From contig QVOM02000102.1 in the NCBI GenBank assembly GCA_003586115.2, forward strand, positions 2,116,278-2,180,277: 64,000 bases of DNA, in the 5' to 3' direction. Both the position numbers and the translations under genes were made by a program. Below the pieces are notes generated by a model. It did not search any database and was not told where the DNA came from. It saw only the letters and a list, made by a program, of their open reading frames with translations. How positions within the stretch are numbered: the stretch's first letter is position 1; each line of letters begins with the position of its first letter. This document shows positions 46,271 through 57,929 of this stretch, piece by piece. The stretch is from Salvator merianae. Taxonomy: Eukaryota > Chordata > Lepidosauria > Squamata > Teiidae.

Positions 46271-46772
46271 AATCAGGAGAAAGCAAGCCAATAGGTAATT
46301 TCCTTGCCCCAATCGATCGGCAGCCAGCGACGAGTGCCATAGTTAAAGGGACAAAACATGGCGCGCTTGCACGCACAGACATGAGTGTCAAAATGGCATC
46401 GAAAATGGCGAAAAATCAAAGCGAAAACACCACCTTCTGCTTTCGCTTGCTTTCGCTTGCTTTCGCCTCTCTGGCATATTAGCGAAATTATAGCATTCAT
46501 TTCCTTCCACGCAACCTCGCGATCGAAAGTGAGGAAACGTAGCTTCGTGGCTTTGAATGTTCCAACAAACCAGCCACCGGTTAGAAGTAAGTTTCTCAAT
46601 ACTTATTTCCCTTATTTTACAAGGAACGTACCCCCCCGGTTTTTGCGAAGATTTTCGCAGCGAAAACGAAGGTCTACATTTTCGTTATTAATGTTTTCGC
46701 GCGAAAACGAAGCTACGGTGCTTCGAAGCTTTGCGAAACGAAAACAAAAAAATCCTTTCGTGCACATCCCTA

Positions 46773-46780
46773 GTACTAAG
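46773..46780. repeat. target-site duplication, right copy (GTACTAAG)
   Basis: Identical to 38160-38167. Confidence 0.95.
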
Positions 46781-47290
46781 CCTTTTTGCTTTACCAAGAA
46801 GCAGAATATTTTGCAATCATTTCTTGTCCTTTTAAAAATCAGACTTGTCTTTCCAATATAGATTCTGGTGAAATGGATCCTAGTATAGTACAGAGATCCA
46901 GGCTTTCTGTACTAATTCCCTGTACTTTCAGCCTATGTACCAATTGCATTTATGATGTCAATGTCCAGTTCTGTGGTCCAGAGATGTCCGTACTTAGGCA
47001 GAGCCCTGTCTTTGGTGACACAGCACTCTGAGACCTTAGGATTAGGGGCAATGTTTGCTACAAGGACACCAATGGTACTGTAGGCCATTTTGGATTAATT
47101 AAGTTTGAAATGCTCTGATAGGGTTTGTTTTCATAACTGAAAAAAATAAAATACTTATTAAACAAAACTGTTTCCAGCTCATATACTTAGAAATTCCTTT
47201 AAAAACATATCAGGAATGATCCCTAATTTGTCTGGATCACAAGTCCAAAGATGCCAATTGATGATGGTTCAAATTTTTCAGTATCTGGGA
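46781..47290. other. unassigned sequence
   Basis: Nothing recognised between the hAT and the next repeat. Confidence 0.55.
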
Positions 47291-47296
47291 ATACAA

Positions 47297-47560
47297 ATTT
47301 GACCATTTCTGCACTTACATTCCTTGGAGTGGTTTAGCTAGTCTACCCCAGCCTGTCCCAGTACAAGCGCAGCAGGTACTGTCCACATTGCAAGGGCTGG
47401 GACACCATTTTCCCAGTCCAGCACTGGCAGAAATGTAGACCCAAATTCCCTGTTCAACTCCAGGCAAAGCATACATCAGCCACGAGCACTGTCCCCCCTT
47501 CCCTGCAATTGGTCCATGTCCCCATCACTCCAACACTACATCCGGTGTGCTAGGGTGGGG
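47297..47560. mobile_element. interspersed repeat, homologue of 25565-25835
   Basis: Same block order as the copy at 25565; further similarity (GTCCAGACCAGTTG, CACCTGGACTGG) continues to about 47770 but is weak. Confidence 0.6.
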
Positions 47561-48477
47561 CTGAACTACCACTGTGTCAGGGTTTTGAAGATGATCTTTA
47601 GCTTGCCTAAGAAACAATGGAAAATGCTGCAGTCCCAGCTTCAAACTTATGTAAGCTTTGGAGCTTATTTTCTCAAAGTATATGTAGACTTTGAAGATGT
47701 GACTCTAGCATTTTCCTTGGTCCAGACCAGTTGTGAAATTGTCAACACCTGGACTGGAACAGGCAGAATTAGTACACTAACAGACCTTTTTAAAGAGATC
47801 CAATGCTAAGATAGGATAGGGAGCCCTTAAGATGGTTCTGGTCCAGAATTGCACTAATCACTTTCGGAAGAAGCAACCTAGTGAGCAGGTTGTACCGGTA
47901 TACCATGCAAGTGCCAAAAGGTCCAAAGTCTGGAACATGTGGTTATTTAAGTTGCAAATGTTTATTGCTTGTTTTAGGACTACACCTAGCTGTCACAGAC
48001 AACTCATGAAATTATCATCTAGGGTCATTTCTGCTCTTGCCTTCTCAGCCTCGTCTAGTAGGAGTGGGCCAGCCTGGAGCTGTTCTTGCAGCAGGATTGA
48101 CTCCAGATTCCTGTGATAAGCCGTCTGCATTTGGAAATTGTACTGGGACAGACCCTCTCTCTGACTCTAGAGATCACACTATCATTGGAACCAGGTTTAC
48201 CAAGTGCTAGGATCTGAAGTTACTAGCCTCTGTTTCTCATGAGGATCCACTTTGACAACATACTTTATTGTGGTGCCAAAATAGGTCCCTCTGTTAAACT
48301 GGAACTGAGAGGCATGTACCCTTACCCATACCTCCCTGGGCTATTATAGCCACCCCAGAACACGGGTAATGGTACAGGTCTAATGGTAGAATGTAGGCTT
48401 TCATGCCTGGTTTCAATCTCGTTTGTAGCAGTTTTATGGCTGTTGTGCCATATTCCATAGTTCTTCTGAGAACCTAA

Positions 48478-48525
48478 ACAGAATACCAGCTAAGAGCTTA
48501 CCACATCAGTATTTAACTAGGGCAA
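48478..48525. repeat. repeat copy, inverted relative to 51861-51908
   Basis: CAGAATACCAGCTAAGAGCT and TACCACATCAGTATTTAA are the reverse complement (one or two changes) of TTAAATATTGATGTGGTAAG and CTCTTAGCTGGTATTCTG near 51864-51901. They are fragments of an unassigned interspersed repeat. Confidence 0.7.
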
Positions 48526-48549
48526 CAGATTGGAGGCAAGATAGGGGCA

Positions 48550-51520
48550 TCTGTATGTGAGGAAATCATAAGCTACCATCCCTCAACTGTTTCCCACCCA
48601 ACATTGACCACTGGCCTAGAAGCAACACTTGTCAGCTAAGAGTTAAAGCTAATGATGACACCCCTGGGAGTTAGATCTGCCACAATATTGTTCCAAGGCA
48701 GAATATCAAGAAATACGTAAGAAAAATTTTATGTATGAGATTAGCATGTTATGGTTAAGATTCTTCTTTGTTATTGCTTACTAAATAAATCACCAGAGTC
48801 TAGTATCATTGACCAATTTAATTTTAGCTGCCGCATTTCCCCCTCCTCCTATTTCTCTCTCTCTCTCTTTCTCTTTCTCCTTCTCCGTCTCTCTCTTTCT
48901 CCTTCACCCTCTCCTTCTTTTGCACTATATATCTCTATTCCGTATAGAAACATGTGAAAGATCCATTTTTGTCCTTGCAAAAGTAAAACCCATTGGATTG
49001 CTGAAACATCAAATATGCCAATCCAAATTCATGTGGATGAGTTAGAATGATATTTCTTGTTCAAATATATTTGTCTTTTGGAAAAGAAGTGAAGAAGTGG
49101 GATGGAATTCTTTAGCATGATTTGAAAGGCTTAAGGAAGCTCTCCTAACCACTGTATCCTTAAGCAACGGATAATTTGCAGTTCACTGAACCTAATAGTT
49201 TGAGTACTATTGCAGTAGAAAACTCATGTGCATGAAAGAACTCACCAAATAAGACCTGGTTTGGAATATCTTATTCAGTCGTCAATGGCAGGTTTAATAC
49301 TTGAATGATGGAAGCAGCTGAACAAAATCACATAGCTTAGACATTATGACAGATAACCTGCTTTTCACCTGACATCTTGTTCGTGCTTAGCATTTAAGAC
49401 TATTTGCGAATATCCAGAATGCAGTCACCTTGCACTTCTACATTTATTTGGTGAACTGTCCATTTATTAATGCAATCAGCATCCTTCATGACACTGTGCC
49501 TTGAGCACAGAAATGCTGAAAGAATTTCAAGAGAAGCAGAAGTAAAAGTCCATTTCTACTGGGAAAATGCTGGAGAGGTGGATAAGAAAAAGAAGATATT
49601 AATACACTGACCAGGCAAGTGAAAAAACTCACTAGGGATGATGAACAGCCCCACCACAAAAGTAAAATATAATTCTGAGAAGGAATTATCATGAGATTTG
49701 GAAAAGTAGAAAGGGTTCTTGCCTCTGCATTTTTACAAAAGCTGAGGAGTGGGGGAGAAATGCTTGGGCATGAATACTGAGTAAATCCATTCTGAGAAAA
49801 GGATGAATGATTTATTTTAGAAATAGAGCTGGTAACCTATCTCCCTGAGGTATACAATGGATGGGAAATAGACAGATCAATTTCTGGTCAATGTCAATTT
49901 TGCTTGCACCCATTCAGAAGACACAAACACACATACAAAATAGAATTTAACTATTATTAAAATATGCTTTTCAATGCATTAGCAGAAGATATACACTTAT
50001 TTTAAATGTATCATTCCAAATACACAAGTCTATCTGCACTTTATTCTGGAACATACATTTCTACATTTACACATTTTTGCTTTTATTTTATTTTATTTAG
50101 AGCCAAGAGCTTCATTATTCAATCTCAAAGCTTCATCATTATGTTAAAAATCTGAAGGACAATTATTTCAGCCAATATATGCACAACAATATATACATGG
50201 TGCAAATTAGGTCAATTCATTTTAAAATGCAGACCAAACAAAATTTCTTCCTTCCCAACAACAAACTGTTTTGAATTCATTCCACTTGCCTATGAAAACA
50301 CATGAACTGGGAATTCTCTGACTGAGGCTTAGAATTAGCACATACTGTTTTGACTGCTTATCAAATTAACATCTCTGGTATTCTTTGTCAAAATTTGATG
50401 ACAATTACACTGGAAAACTACAACCCCCCCAAAAAACAAACAAACAAACAAAAACACTATTATGCATAGTGTTCAATATGGTAGTGACCTGTTGACCAGG
50501 GCTGCTACAGTGGTGAAAGACTTCTGTTGGAAGCCTGCTTCTTCCTGAATCACACACTGTTCAGGGAGACTAAAGTCAGACTTCCAATAGCAAATATGCC
50601 CTTGTTCAGCATCCTTGATTGTGATCAGACAACTCAGAAAAGGATGCCTTCTGGTCAATTTTTTGGGGGGGTTATGCCAAACATTTTTTCCTACATGTGC
50701 CTTACCTTTCCGCAAAGTCTTGGAAGGTCTGTCTCTTGTTCAGATGGAAAAAATTAAGACTGATGATGACTCGTTCTTTAAATCACATTAGGTGTGGACA
50801 GAGGATGGAAATCTAGCCAACAAATGCTGCTGGCTAGCAACTAATCAGGCCTGTGGAAAACTGGACAGCAGCAACCTATCAATGGTGAACATTTCTTACT
50901 AGGGAGGTGCTGCCAGACTTCAAGGCAAAGGAACAAGCTAGGAGTTTGAATGTTGTTTTTTTGTTTTTGTCTTCAGAAGGGGCACAATTTTAAAAGGAGC
51001 CTTTAGAAAAAGTCTTATTTGATCAACCCCCTTGTCCTCTACTGGACTGATATCGGATTTTTTTTTTTATTATTATTATTTTTTGGCATCTGAGTAGAAC
51101 AATGACATGGCTGTCCTTTGTAACCAAATACATAGGCAAAATCTTGGCCTTAATCATAGGTTAGTAATCTTTTGGGGTGGAATGATCCAATGCAATGTGT
51201 CCAGGGGTCACATTTAAAACTCTGAGAGCAGCTGAAACCAATGGCTCTGTATTTAGTAAGATATTCTATTTTTTAACTTGCATCACTCATTATAACCATC
51301 ATTTTTCTTAATTTCATGCACATAAAGGATACATCTGTAAACATTTTTAAAAGGTAGCTCAAAAGTAAATTAGAAGTGGTAGCAGGTGGATGCTAGTATT
51401 CCCATCCCACCTCTAACCACATTAATGGTTTTTGGAAGTGCAGTTTTTGACCATTAAGGTAGGGATGCTACCACCTCTAAGCTGCTTCTGGGCCACTTTT
51501 TTATTTTACTGTGTGGTCGC
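48550..51520. other. unassigned AT-rich sequence
   Basis: There is a CT-rich low-complexity tract at about 48840-48915 and (CAAA)n near 50438-50452. No gene recognised. Confidence 0.55.
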
Positions 51521-51529
51521 AGCAGAATT

Positions 51530-51750
51530 ATTCACATCCAATTACATCCCTTTCCCCTTATTTTCCAGGGTGGTGAGAGAGGCAGGATACCTCTAAAGGT
51601 CATTTGCAGAGAGTTGAAAGCAGGTGAAAGTTTAGGCATTTTATTCTGCTTGAGAATGCCCAGAAGCAATTGGTGGGCCACTGGGTAAAACAGAATGCTG
51701 GACTAGATGGGCTGTAACCTGATCCAGCAGGGCTCTTCTTATGTTCTTGT
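51530..51750 (+). mobile_element. CR1 LINE 3' tail
   Basis: Order as in 57700-57920: GATACCTCTAAAGG, TTCTGCTTGAGAATGCCCAG, AAGCAATTGGTGGGCCACTG, TGCTGGACTAGATGGGCTG, GATCCAGCAGGGCT, TCTTATGTTCTTG. Confidence 0.85.
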
Positions 51751-51860
51751 TGGTGGAACCAGTCAATAAAAGTGTTGTTTTTAAGGAATGTTTCAGAAGG
51801 GCACCAACATTCTCTATCAGATTAATATAGCTTATGGACCATAGTTTGTCACTCTTCCCC

Positions 51861-51908
51861 TACTTAAATATTGATGTGGTAAGCTCTTAGCTGGTATTCT
51901 GCTTACCC
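51861..51908. repeat. repeat copy, inverted relative to 48478-48525
   Basis: See 48478. Confidence 0.7.
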
Positions 51909-51909
51909 T

Positions 51910-54770
51910 TTGGAATGTTCCCAGTGTTAGACAGAATTCTGTTAGACGGACCACTGATCTGGCACACCAAAACATTTCATCTCCTGCATCTAGTTGCTTT
52001 GTGTCTACAACTAAAAGTACAGATGAAAAAGAAGGAAGTGCTCTTTTGAGGCAGATAATCAATAAACTACAACACTACATGGTTAGGAGGAAAGCAGAGA
52101 CAGCACTTACTTAAAACGGAGTAGAAAGAACACTTCCATGATGAGTCCCAAAGGTCTCCTGGAACAAAGCTGACACCAAAGAACAAAAGAGTTTGGGGAT
52201 TTCCACAGTTTTGAACTTGAATGCACTTGTGTGCTTGGGTTGAATAATGTCTTCTTGCCATTTGCAGGCTGAAAATACTGAGATGAGAGTTTTCTGAAGT
52301 CCACACCATTGGCAAGAACAGGAATTTTATTTTATTCTTATAAGGGATGTATTGGACCAACTGTCAAAGCCTCTTTGCTCTAATTCAAACTCATTTTGGC
52401 TGGAGAGGACAAAAATAATACAAAACCTTTTTGGAAAAACAAAGGTACAGTTAAAAATATGAATTTCAAAGTCTTAGGGCATAATCTAACCACAGGCAGT
52501 GGTGTTTTATTTTGAACATTAATGAATATTTTAAGCCTAGTAGTGAGCTGTCAAAAAAGCAGAGATATTAGCAGTGCCAGGATCCATGCTTCACTGGGGA
52601 GCATTGTAGGAGATTATAAGCTGCATAAGCTTGCTCCTTTAGCAATGCCTCTCCTTCTTGGTCCATCTGCAGGTGTGGAATTCCCAGCAGGAGTTCTTTG
52701 ATTGCTATCAGGACTGTAGAGGAATGTAGTGTTTGCTACTCTGGTCACATGTTACCACAGCAGATGGTTGGCTGAGGCAGCACTTCAGGGTATTGCAGGC
52801 TCCAAACTTCCTTCAGTCATAGAGAAGCAAGATTTGACTTGCACAGTTAGTCTGTTTAACTGTAAAAGTTGAAGATATTTAACAGAGAAATCTAAGTGCG
52901 AAAAAGAAAAGAAACAAAACCAGCAGATAGGAAAATCTGGATGTAGTATGTGCCATGGAAGCTGCATGGCAATGGGAAAGGGCAAAGCACACGTCGCAGC
53001 CTCATCTTTGATCTCTTCAAAACTGTTCTAATACAACGCACACTACAGTGTGGTTTGGAAGGTTCAAAGGCGATCCTTCAGTCAGCCTCATCTCTTCTCA
53101 CTGCTCTGAAGGCTTCATTGTGCAAGTCACAATGAAAAAGCTTATCTCTGTGTTCCATCTTGAATATTATACAAATCAACCAGATCGTTTAAAGCTACGG
53201 GTCAAGGCTCTTCCCCTTCATGTGTTGTTGAACCCAATCAAGCCTAGTAACTGTGGCCAAATATTAAGCATGATAGAAATTGTAGGTAAAAAACATCTGA
53301 AGCGCTCCTGGGGAAGGTTAATAAGGTGATGACTTCTGAAAGGGTATTTCTATACTGAAAAATGTCTGCCACAAAGGTGTGCCTTATATTTGTTTGGGAC
53401 TACAAAAAAACAACAACAGCTAGAATATGAAGAAATATATTATACAAGACAGAAAATATCTAGCTGATATTATATCCAATATTTATAGAGTTTTGATTTT
53501 TTGAATTAAGCAGGAGTTTGGTAGAAGGAGCCTGAATAATCAATGGAGAGATGTGAGACAGTCAAATATTCAGTCTTCCTAATAGTTAACCTAGATCTAG
53601 CTTCTAATATTTTTAAACCACTTTTCAAAAAATATTTCTGAGCTTATTTTAAATATCTGAAAGATGTCATCACTAGTGCTTTTTGTTTGTTTTTTACTTG
53701 GGTCTCCATACCTGTAAAGAATGAAACTCTACAGTTGACAAACATCTAAATGAACACATTTTATTTCTTAATTCAACATCCACTTATTCAGAGCTTTACA
53801 TATTCTAAATGTCAGCAAGTGGACTCTGGAACGCTCTGAAAAAAAATACAAAGGAGATCTAAAATCTGTTGAAGAAATGTGAAACTAATTTTGCAGGCAA
53901 TGCTCTAAGCTGAAAAAAAATAGAATAAAAAAAGGAGATCTGAAATTTGAAGAAACGTGAACCTAGTTTTGTAGACAATGCAATACATTCATCATCATCA
54001 TAAATTGGAAATTAGCTAGTTGTGAGTCAAGGTTTCTGTAAAGGTTGCATTTCTATTGCTGGTGGATGCAGCTTCACTTGGACTGGAAGGAAGGAGGTGT
54101 CCGCATCCACAATGCCCTCCTCACCTACATTTTGAAGTAAGAAGGCACTATTTTCTGTGCTGCCTCTGTGCAGGGTGGGAAGAAACTTCCCTGCAACAGA
54201 AGTACCTTTGCAAGTGTTTGTGTTGGAAACAGCCCATGTGATTGATTCAAAGGCATCTGCTACCAATGAAAATGAAGATGCAGGGAGCACCTTCTCAGGA
54301 TAATGAGGGTACCCTATTACAATAAGTGAAGATGCACTCAGAGAGTGTCAGATGGAAAGCAGTATCCAGCATAACCACAAAGCACACTTGAACACATTCA
54401 ATATATTCTTAGAAGTGATTTTGACAAGAGACAAAAGGAGAATGAGAAGGTTTATGGACAATAAACACAGTCCCCAAAAGGTACAAAATCTACCTTGGCA
54501 ATGTAATGTTTAATCATGTAAGCCATATGTGTCATTCATTTCCAAATCTATAGTTATATAGGTGCTACAACACAGCAGTGTGGGACTGTGTTCTTGGGAA
54601 GGAACATATGACAACATTTGATGCCTAGACAACTTTAAGTGAATTTTAGGTATCAGCGCTGAATGGAACTTCAGATATGAATTGCAGTCACACTCTAGCC
54701 TGACAGTGACAACAATGATGACAAGCCCCACCAAGCCTTCATGGATCCCCACACACACCTCACTTGGTGA
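51910..54770. other. unassigned AT-rich sequence
   Basis: No gene or clear transposon. At 53820-53970 an imperfect direct repeat occurs (AAAAAAAATA.A..AGGAGATCT.AAAT.TG.AGAAA.GTGAA.CTA.TTTTG, twice, period about 80 bp). Confidence 0.5.
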
Positions 54771-54779
54771 AAGGTAAAC

Positions 54780-55430
54780 TTCAGCATAGTGTGGCATGGC
54801 AGCGGGTGGGGGGTGTTACAGCAGGGGGTGCAGTGCAGCTGGGGATGGCTTGGCACAGGGGGGGATGCAGTTTGGCAGAAGGTGCTGCATGTGGCATGAG
54901 AGTGGGGCAATGGGGGCTGGTGGGGGCAATGGGGTGGGTGTTGGGGCAGTGGCATGGGGTGGCTCAGCAGGGGGTTGCAGTATGATGGGGAAGAGGGGGC
55001 AGCAAAGCTTCCACATTACCAGGCAAGGGGATCTGTTCAGCATGGTAGCAGTGGTGGCTGTGACACGGTAGGGCATCAGGGGGCATTGGGGTGGCAGCAG
55101 CAGCAGAAGTGATGGTGGGATTGGGCCCTTCCTGGGGTGAGGTGAAGTACAGTGGGTCCAGCGTGGCTGGCAGTGACAGCTCTTGTCACTCTGGTGGCTG
55201 TTCTCCACACTGCTGCTGTCCTGGCCTGGAACACAGCCCTTTGCCTGGGTCTGTTTCTGGCTGAAATGAACTCAGCGCTGGGATTATCCAATGGCAGGAT
55301 AGTCCCATGCCAGCCAAGAAAGTCCTCAGAAAAAAACAGAAATGCATTTTGGTGTCCGATCTCTGAGGACGTAAGATGATGTCCATCCATCTAAAATATA
55401 AGGTGTGACCATGGTCACGGTGTCTTTTTA
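54780..55430 (-). mobile_element. interspersed repeat, inverted relative of 20930-21540
   Basis: GGATTATCCAATGGCAGGAT, AGTCCCATGCCAGCCAAGAA, GTCCTCAGAAAAAAACAGAA and GTGTGACCATGGTCAC match the complement of 20960-21130. The left part is a G-rich imperfect GGTGGGGG/CAATGGGG-type stretch. Confidence 0.55.
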
Positions 55431-55444
55431 TTTACATAAAATTC

Positions 55445-57925
55445 TGCCCCTTTTAAAAGGAAATACACAGCAATACACAGGATCTAGTAGAAAATGTCAC
55501 AGTAACTAGTCCGATAGGGAACAGTGATCACAATATGATAACCTTCAATTTAAATACAGACACTATGTTGTTGACACAATCGAACATGGAAACCTTAAAC
55601 TTTCATAAGGGAAATTTCCCTAAAATGAGAAAACTGGTAAAAAGAAAATTGAAAGGGAAGGTTAGAAGAGTTCAATCACTCCAAAATGCTTGGAAACTAT
55701 TTAAAAACACACTAATGGAGGCTCAATTAGAATGCATACCTAAAAGAAGGAAAGGAACTGCTGAGTCCAAGAGGACACCAGTGTGGCTTACAAATGCAGT
55801 AAGGGAAGTCATTAAAAGCAAAGAAAGAGCATTCAGAAAATGGAAGACTTGTCCTAATGAGGAGAACAGGAAAGAACACAAACTCTGGCAGAACAAATGC
55901 AAGGCAGTAATTAGGAATGCTAAGAAGAACTTTGAGGAGGACATTGCTAAGAACATCAAGAGAAATAACAAGAAATTCTTTAAATATTTCAGAAGTAGGA
56001 ATCCAACCAGAAAAGTAGTAGGACCACTAGATCATAATGAACAGAAGGGGACAATTACAGAGGACACAGAGATTGCAGAAAGGCTAAAAGATTTTTTTGC
56101 CTCTGTTTTTACTGAGGAGGATAGAGAGCATATGCATGCAGCTGAATCAATCCTTTCAGGGAAGGAGTCAGAAGAAGTAGGTCAGAGCGGTAACCAAGGA
56201 GGAGGTTCTTGCATGTCTTGATAAACTAAATGCTAGCAAATCACCAGGACCAGATGGCATTCATTCGAGAGTTCTTAAAGAACTCAAATTTGAAATTGCT
56301 GAGCTTCTAGCCAAAATATGTATTTCCCTAAAATCAGGCTCTGTGCTTGAAGACTGGAGGGTGGCAAATGTGACACCAATCTTCAAAAATGGATCAAGGG
56401 GTGATCCAGGAAATTACAGACCAGTCAGCTTAACATCAGTTCCAGGTAAAGTGATGGAAACCATAATTAAGGATAAAATTACTAATCACATAGAAAAGCA
56501 AGCTTTGCTGAAAGAAAACCAGCATGGCTTCTGCAAAGGTAAATCATGCCTTACAAACTTGTTAGAATTCTTCGGAAGTGTTAATAAACATGTGGATAAA
56601 GGTGACTCAGTTGACATTGTCTATCTGGACTTTCAGAAGGCGTTTGACAAAGTCCCTCATTAAAGACTCCTGAATAAACTCAGCAGTCACGGAATAAGAG
56701 GACAGGTCCTGTCCTGGATTGGTAACTGGCTTGAGGACAGGAAATGGAGAGTAGGAATAAATAGTCAGTTCTCAGAATGGAAAGAGGTGAAAAGTGGGTT
56801 CCTGCAAGATTCAGTATTAGGACTCCTGCTTTTTAATTTATTCATAAATGATCTCGACGCAGGGGTAAGTAGTGAGTTAGCAAAGTTTGCTGATGACACT
56901 AAATTGTTCAGGGTAGTAAAAATTGAAAGTGATTGTAAAGAGCTCCAGAGGGATCTCCTGACATTGGGTGAGTGGGCAACGAAGTGGCAAATGCACTTGA
57001 ATCTTAGCAAGTGCAAAGTGATACACATCGGGACAAAGAACCCCAATTATACCTATAAACTAATGGGAGCCAAACTTTCTGTGACAGACCAGGGAAAGGA
57101 TCTTGGGGTTCTGGTAGACAGCTCAATGAAGGTGTCAACCCAGTGTGCAGTGGCAGTGAAAAAAGCAAATTCAGTGCTGGGGTAATAAGGAAAGGAATAG
57201 AAAACAAGTCAGCAAGTGTCATTGTGCCTCTTTACAAATCTATGGTGAGGCCACAATTGGAATATTGTGTACAATTCTGGTCACCTCAGCTCAGAAAGGA
57301 TATTGTGGAACTGGAGAAGGTGCAAAAAAGGGCAACCAGAATGATCAAGGGTCTGGAACACCTTCCTTACGAAATCAGGCTGCAACGTCTTGGCCTCTTC
57401 AGCCTTGAAAAGTGGTGCTTAAGAGGAGACCTGATTGAAGTATATAAAATCATGCACAGTATGGATAAGGTGAATAAAGAGAAGTTTTTTTTTCTCTCAC
57501 AGACAACACTAGGACCAGGGGGCACTCTCTGAAGCTGATGGGCAGGAGAGTTAGGACTTACAAGAGGAAGAATTTTTTTCACCCAGAGGGTCGTCGGTCT
57601 TTGGAATTTATTACCAGATGAGGAGGTGACAGCCATCAGCCTGGACAGCTTTAAGAAGGGATTGGACAGATTCATGGAGGTCAGGTGTATCAATGGCTAC
57701 TAGAATGGATGCCTAGGTACTGCCTCCAGGTTGGAAAGACAGGCAGGATGTCTGTAAAACCATTTGCAGGGAGTCAAGAGCAGGTGAAGGTTTTGCCTTT
57801 ATCTTCTGCTTGAGAATGCCCAGAAGCAATTGGTGGGCCACTGTGTGAAACAGAATGCTGAACTAGATGGGCCGTGGCCTGATCCAGCAAGGCTCCTCTT
57901 ATATTCTTATGTTCTTAAATCAGTT
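55445..57925 (+). mobile_element. CR1 LINE, 5'-truncated
   Basis: It begins within the C-terminal end of the endonuclease (frame ..PIGNSDHNMITF near 55510-55550). It continues through the reverse transcriptase and ends in a 3' UTR with TTCTGCTTGAGAATGCCCAG, GTGTGAAACAGAATGC and the terminal ATATTCTTATGTTCTTA motif. About 2.5 kb remain. Several other tails in the window (8140, 23430, 24430, 51530) end in the same way, so this is the reference copy here. Confidence 0.9.
55510..57690 (+). pseudogene. CR1 ORF2 reverse transcriptase, disrupted
   Basis: The segments in order are as follows. 55535-56221 holds the linker (KRRKGTAESKRTPVWL, FFASVF). After a frameshift near 56190-56225 comes DKLNASKSPGPDGIHS and 56343-56663 (NVTPIFKNGSRGDPGNYRPV, QHGFCKGKSCLTNL, IVYLDFQKAFDKVPH). 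A TAA follows at 56661-56663. 56664-57185 carries the catalytic FADDTK motif near 56886-56903. After a second frameshift near 57140-57180 comes 57143-57532 (PQLEYCVQFWSPQL, RMIKGLEHLPYE, LGLFSLEKWCLRGDL). A third shift leads to the C-terminal end. The lesions show a dead copy. Confidence 0.85.
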
Positions 57926-57929
57926 TGTT

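Larger units (their letters stand above)
38168..46772. mobile_element. 8605-bp hAT transposon with two genes
   Basis: The termini are TAGGGGTGTGCACGAA and, inverted, TAGGGATGTGCACGAA (15 of 16 identical). They are flanked by exact 8-bp duplications. Both ends are rich in TTCG/CGAA motifs for several hundred bases. The interior holds an intact 854-codon BED-finger hAT transposase on the minus strand (42754-45318). A convergent spliced gene lies on the plus strand (39166 to a poly(A) signal at 41670). The spacer 41700-42750 is non-coding, with a (GT)n run and a 21-bp tandem duplication. The element is notably GC-rich in its genes compared with the AT-rich flanks. A deletion derivative at 5692-6813 confirms that both ends belong to one mobile unit. 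Confidence 0.95.
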
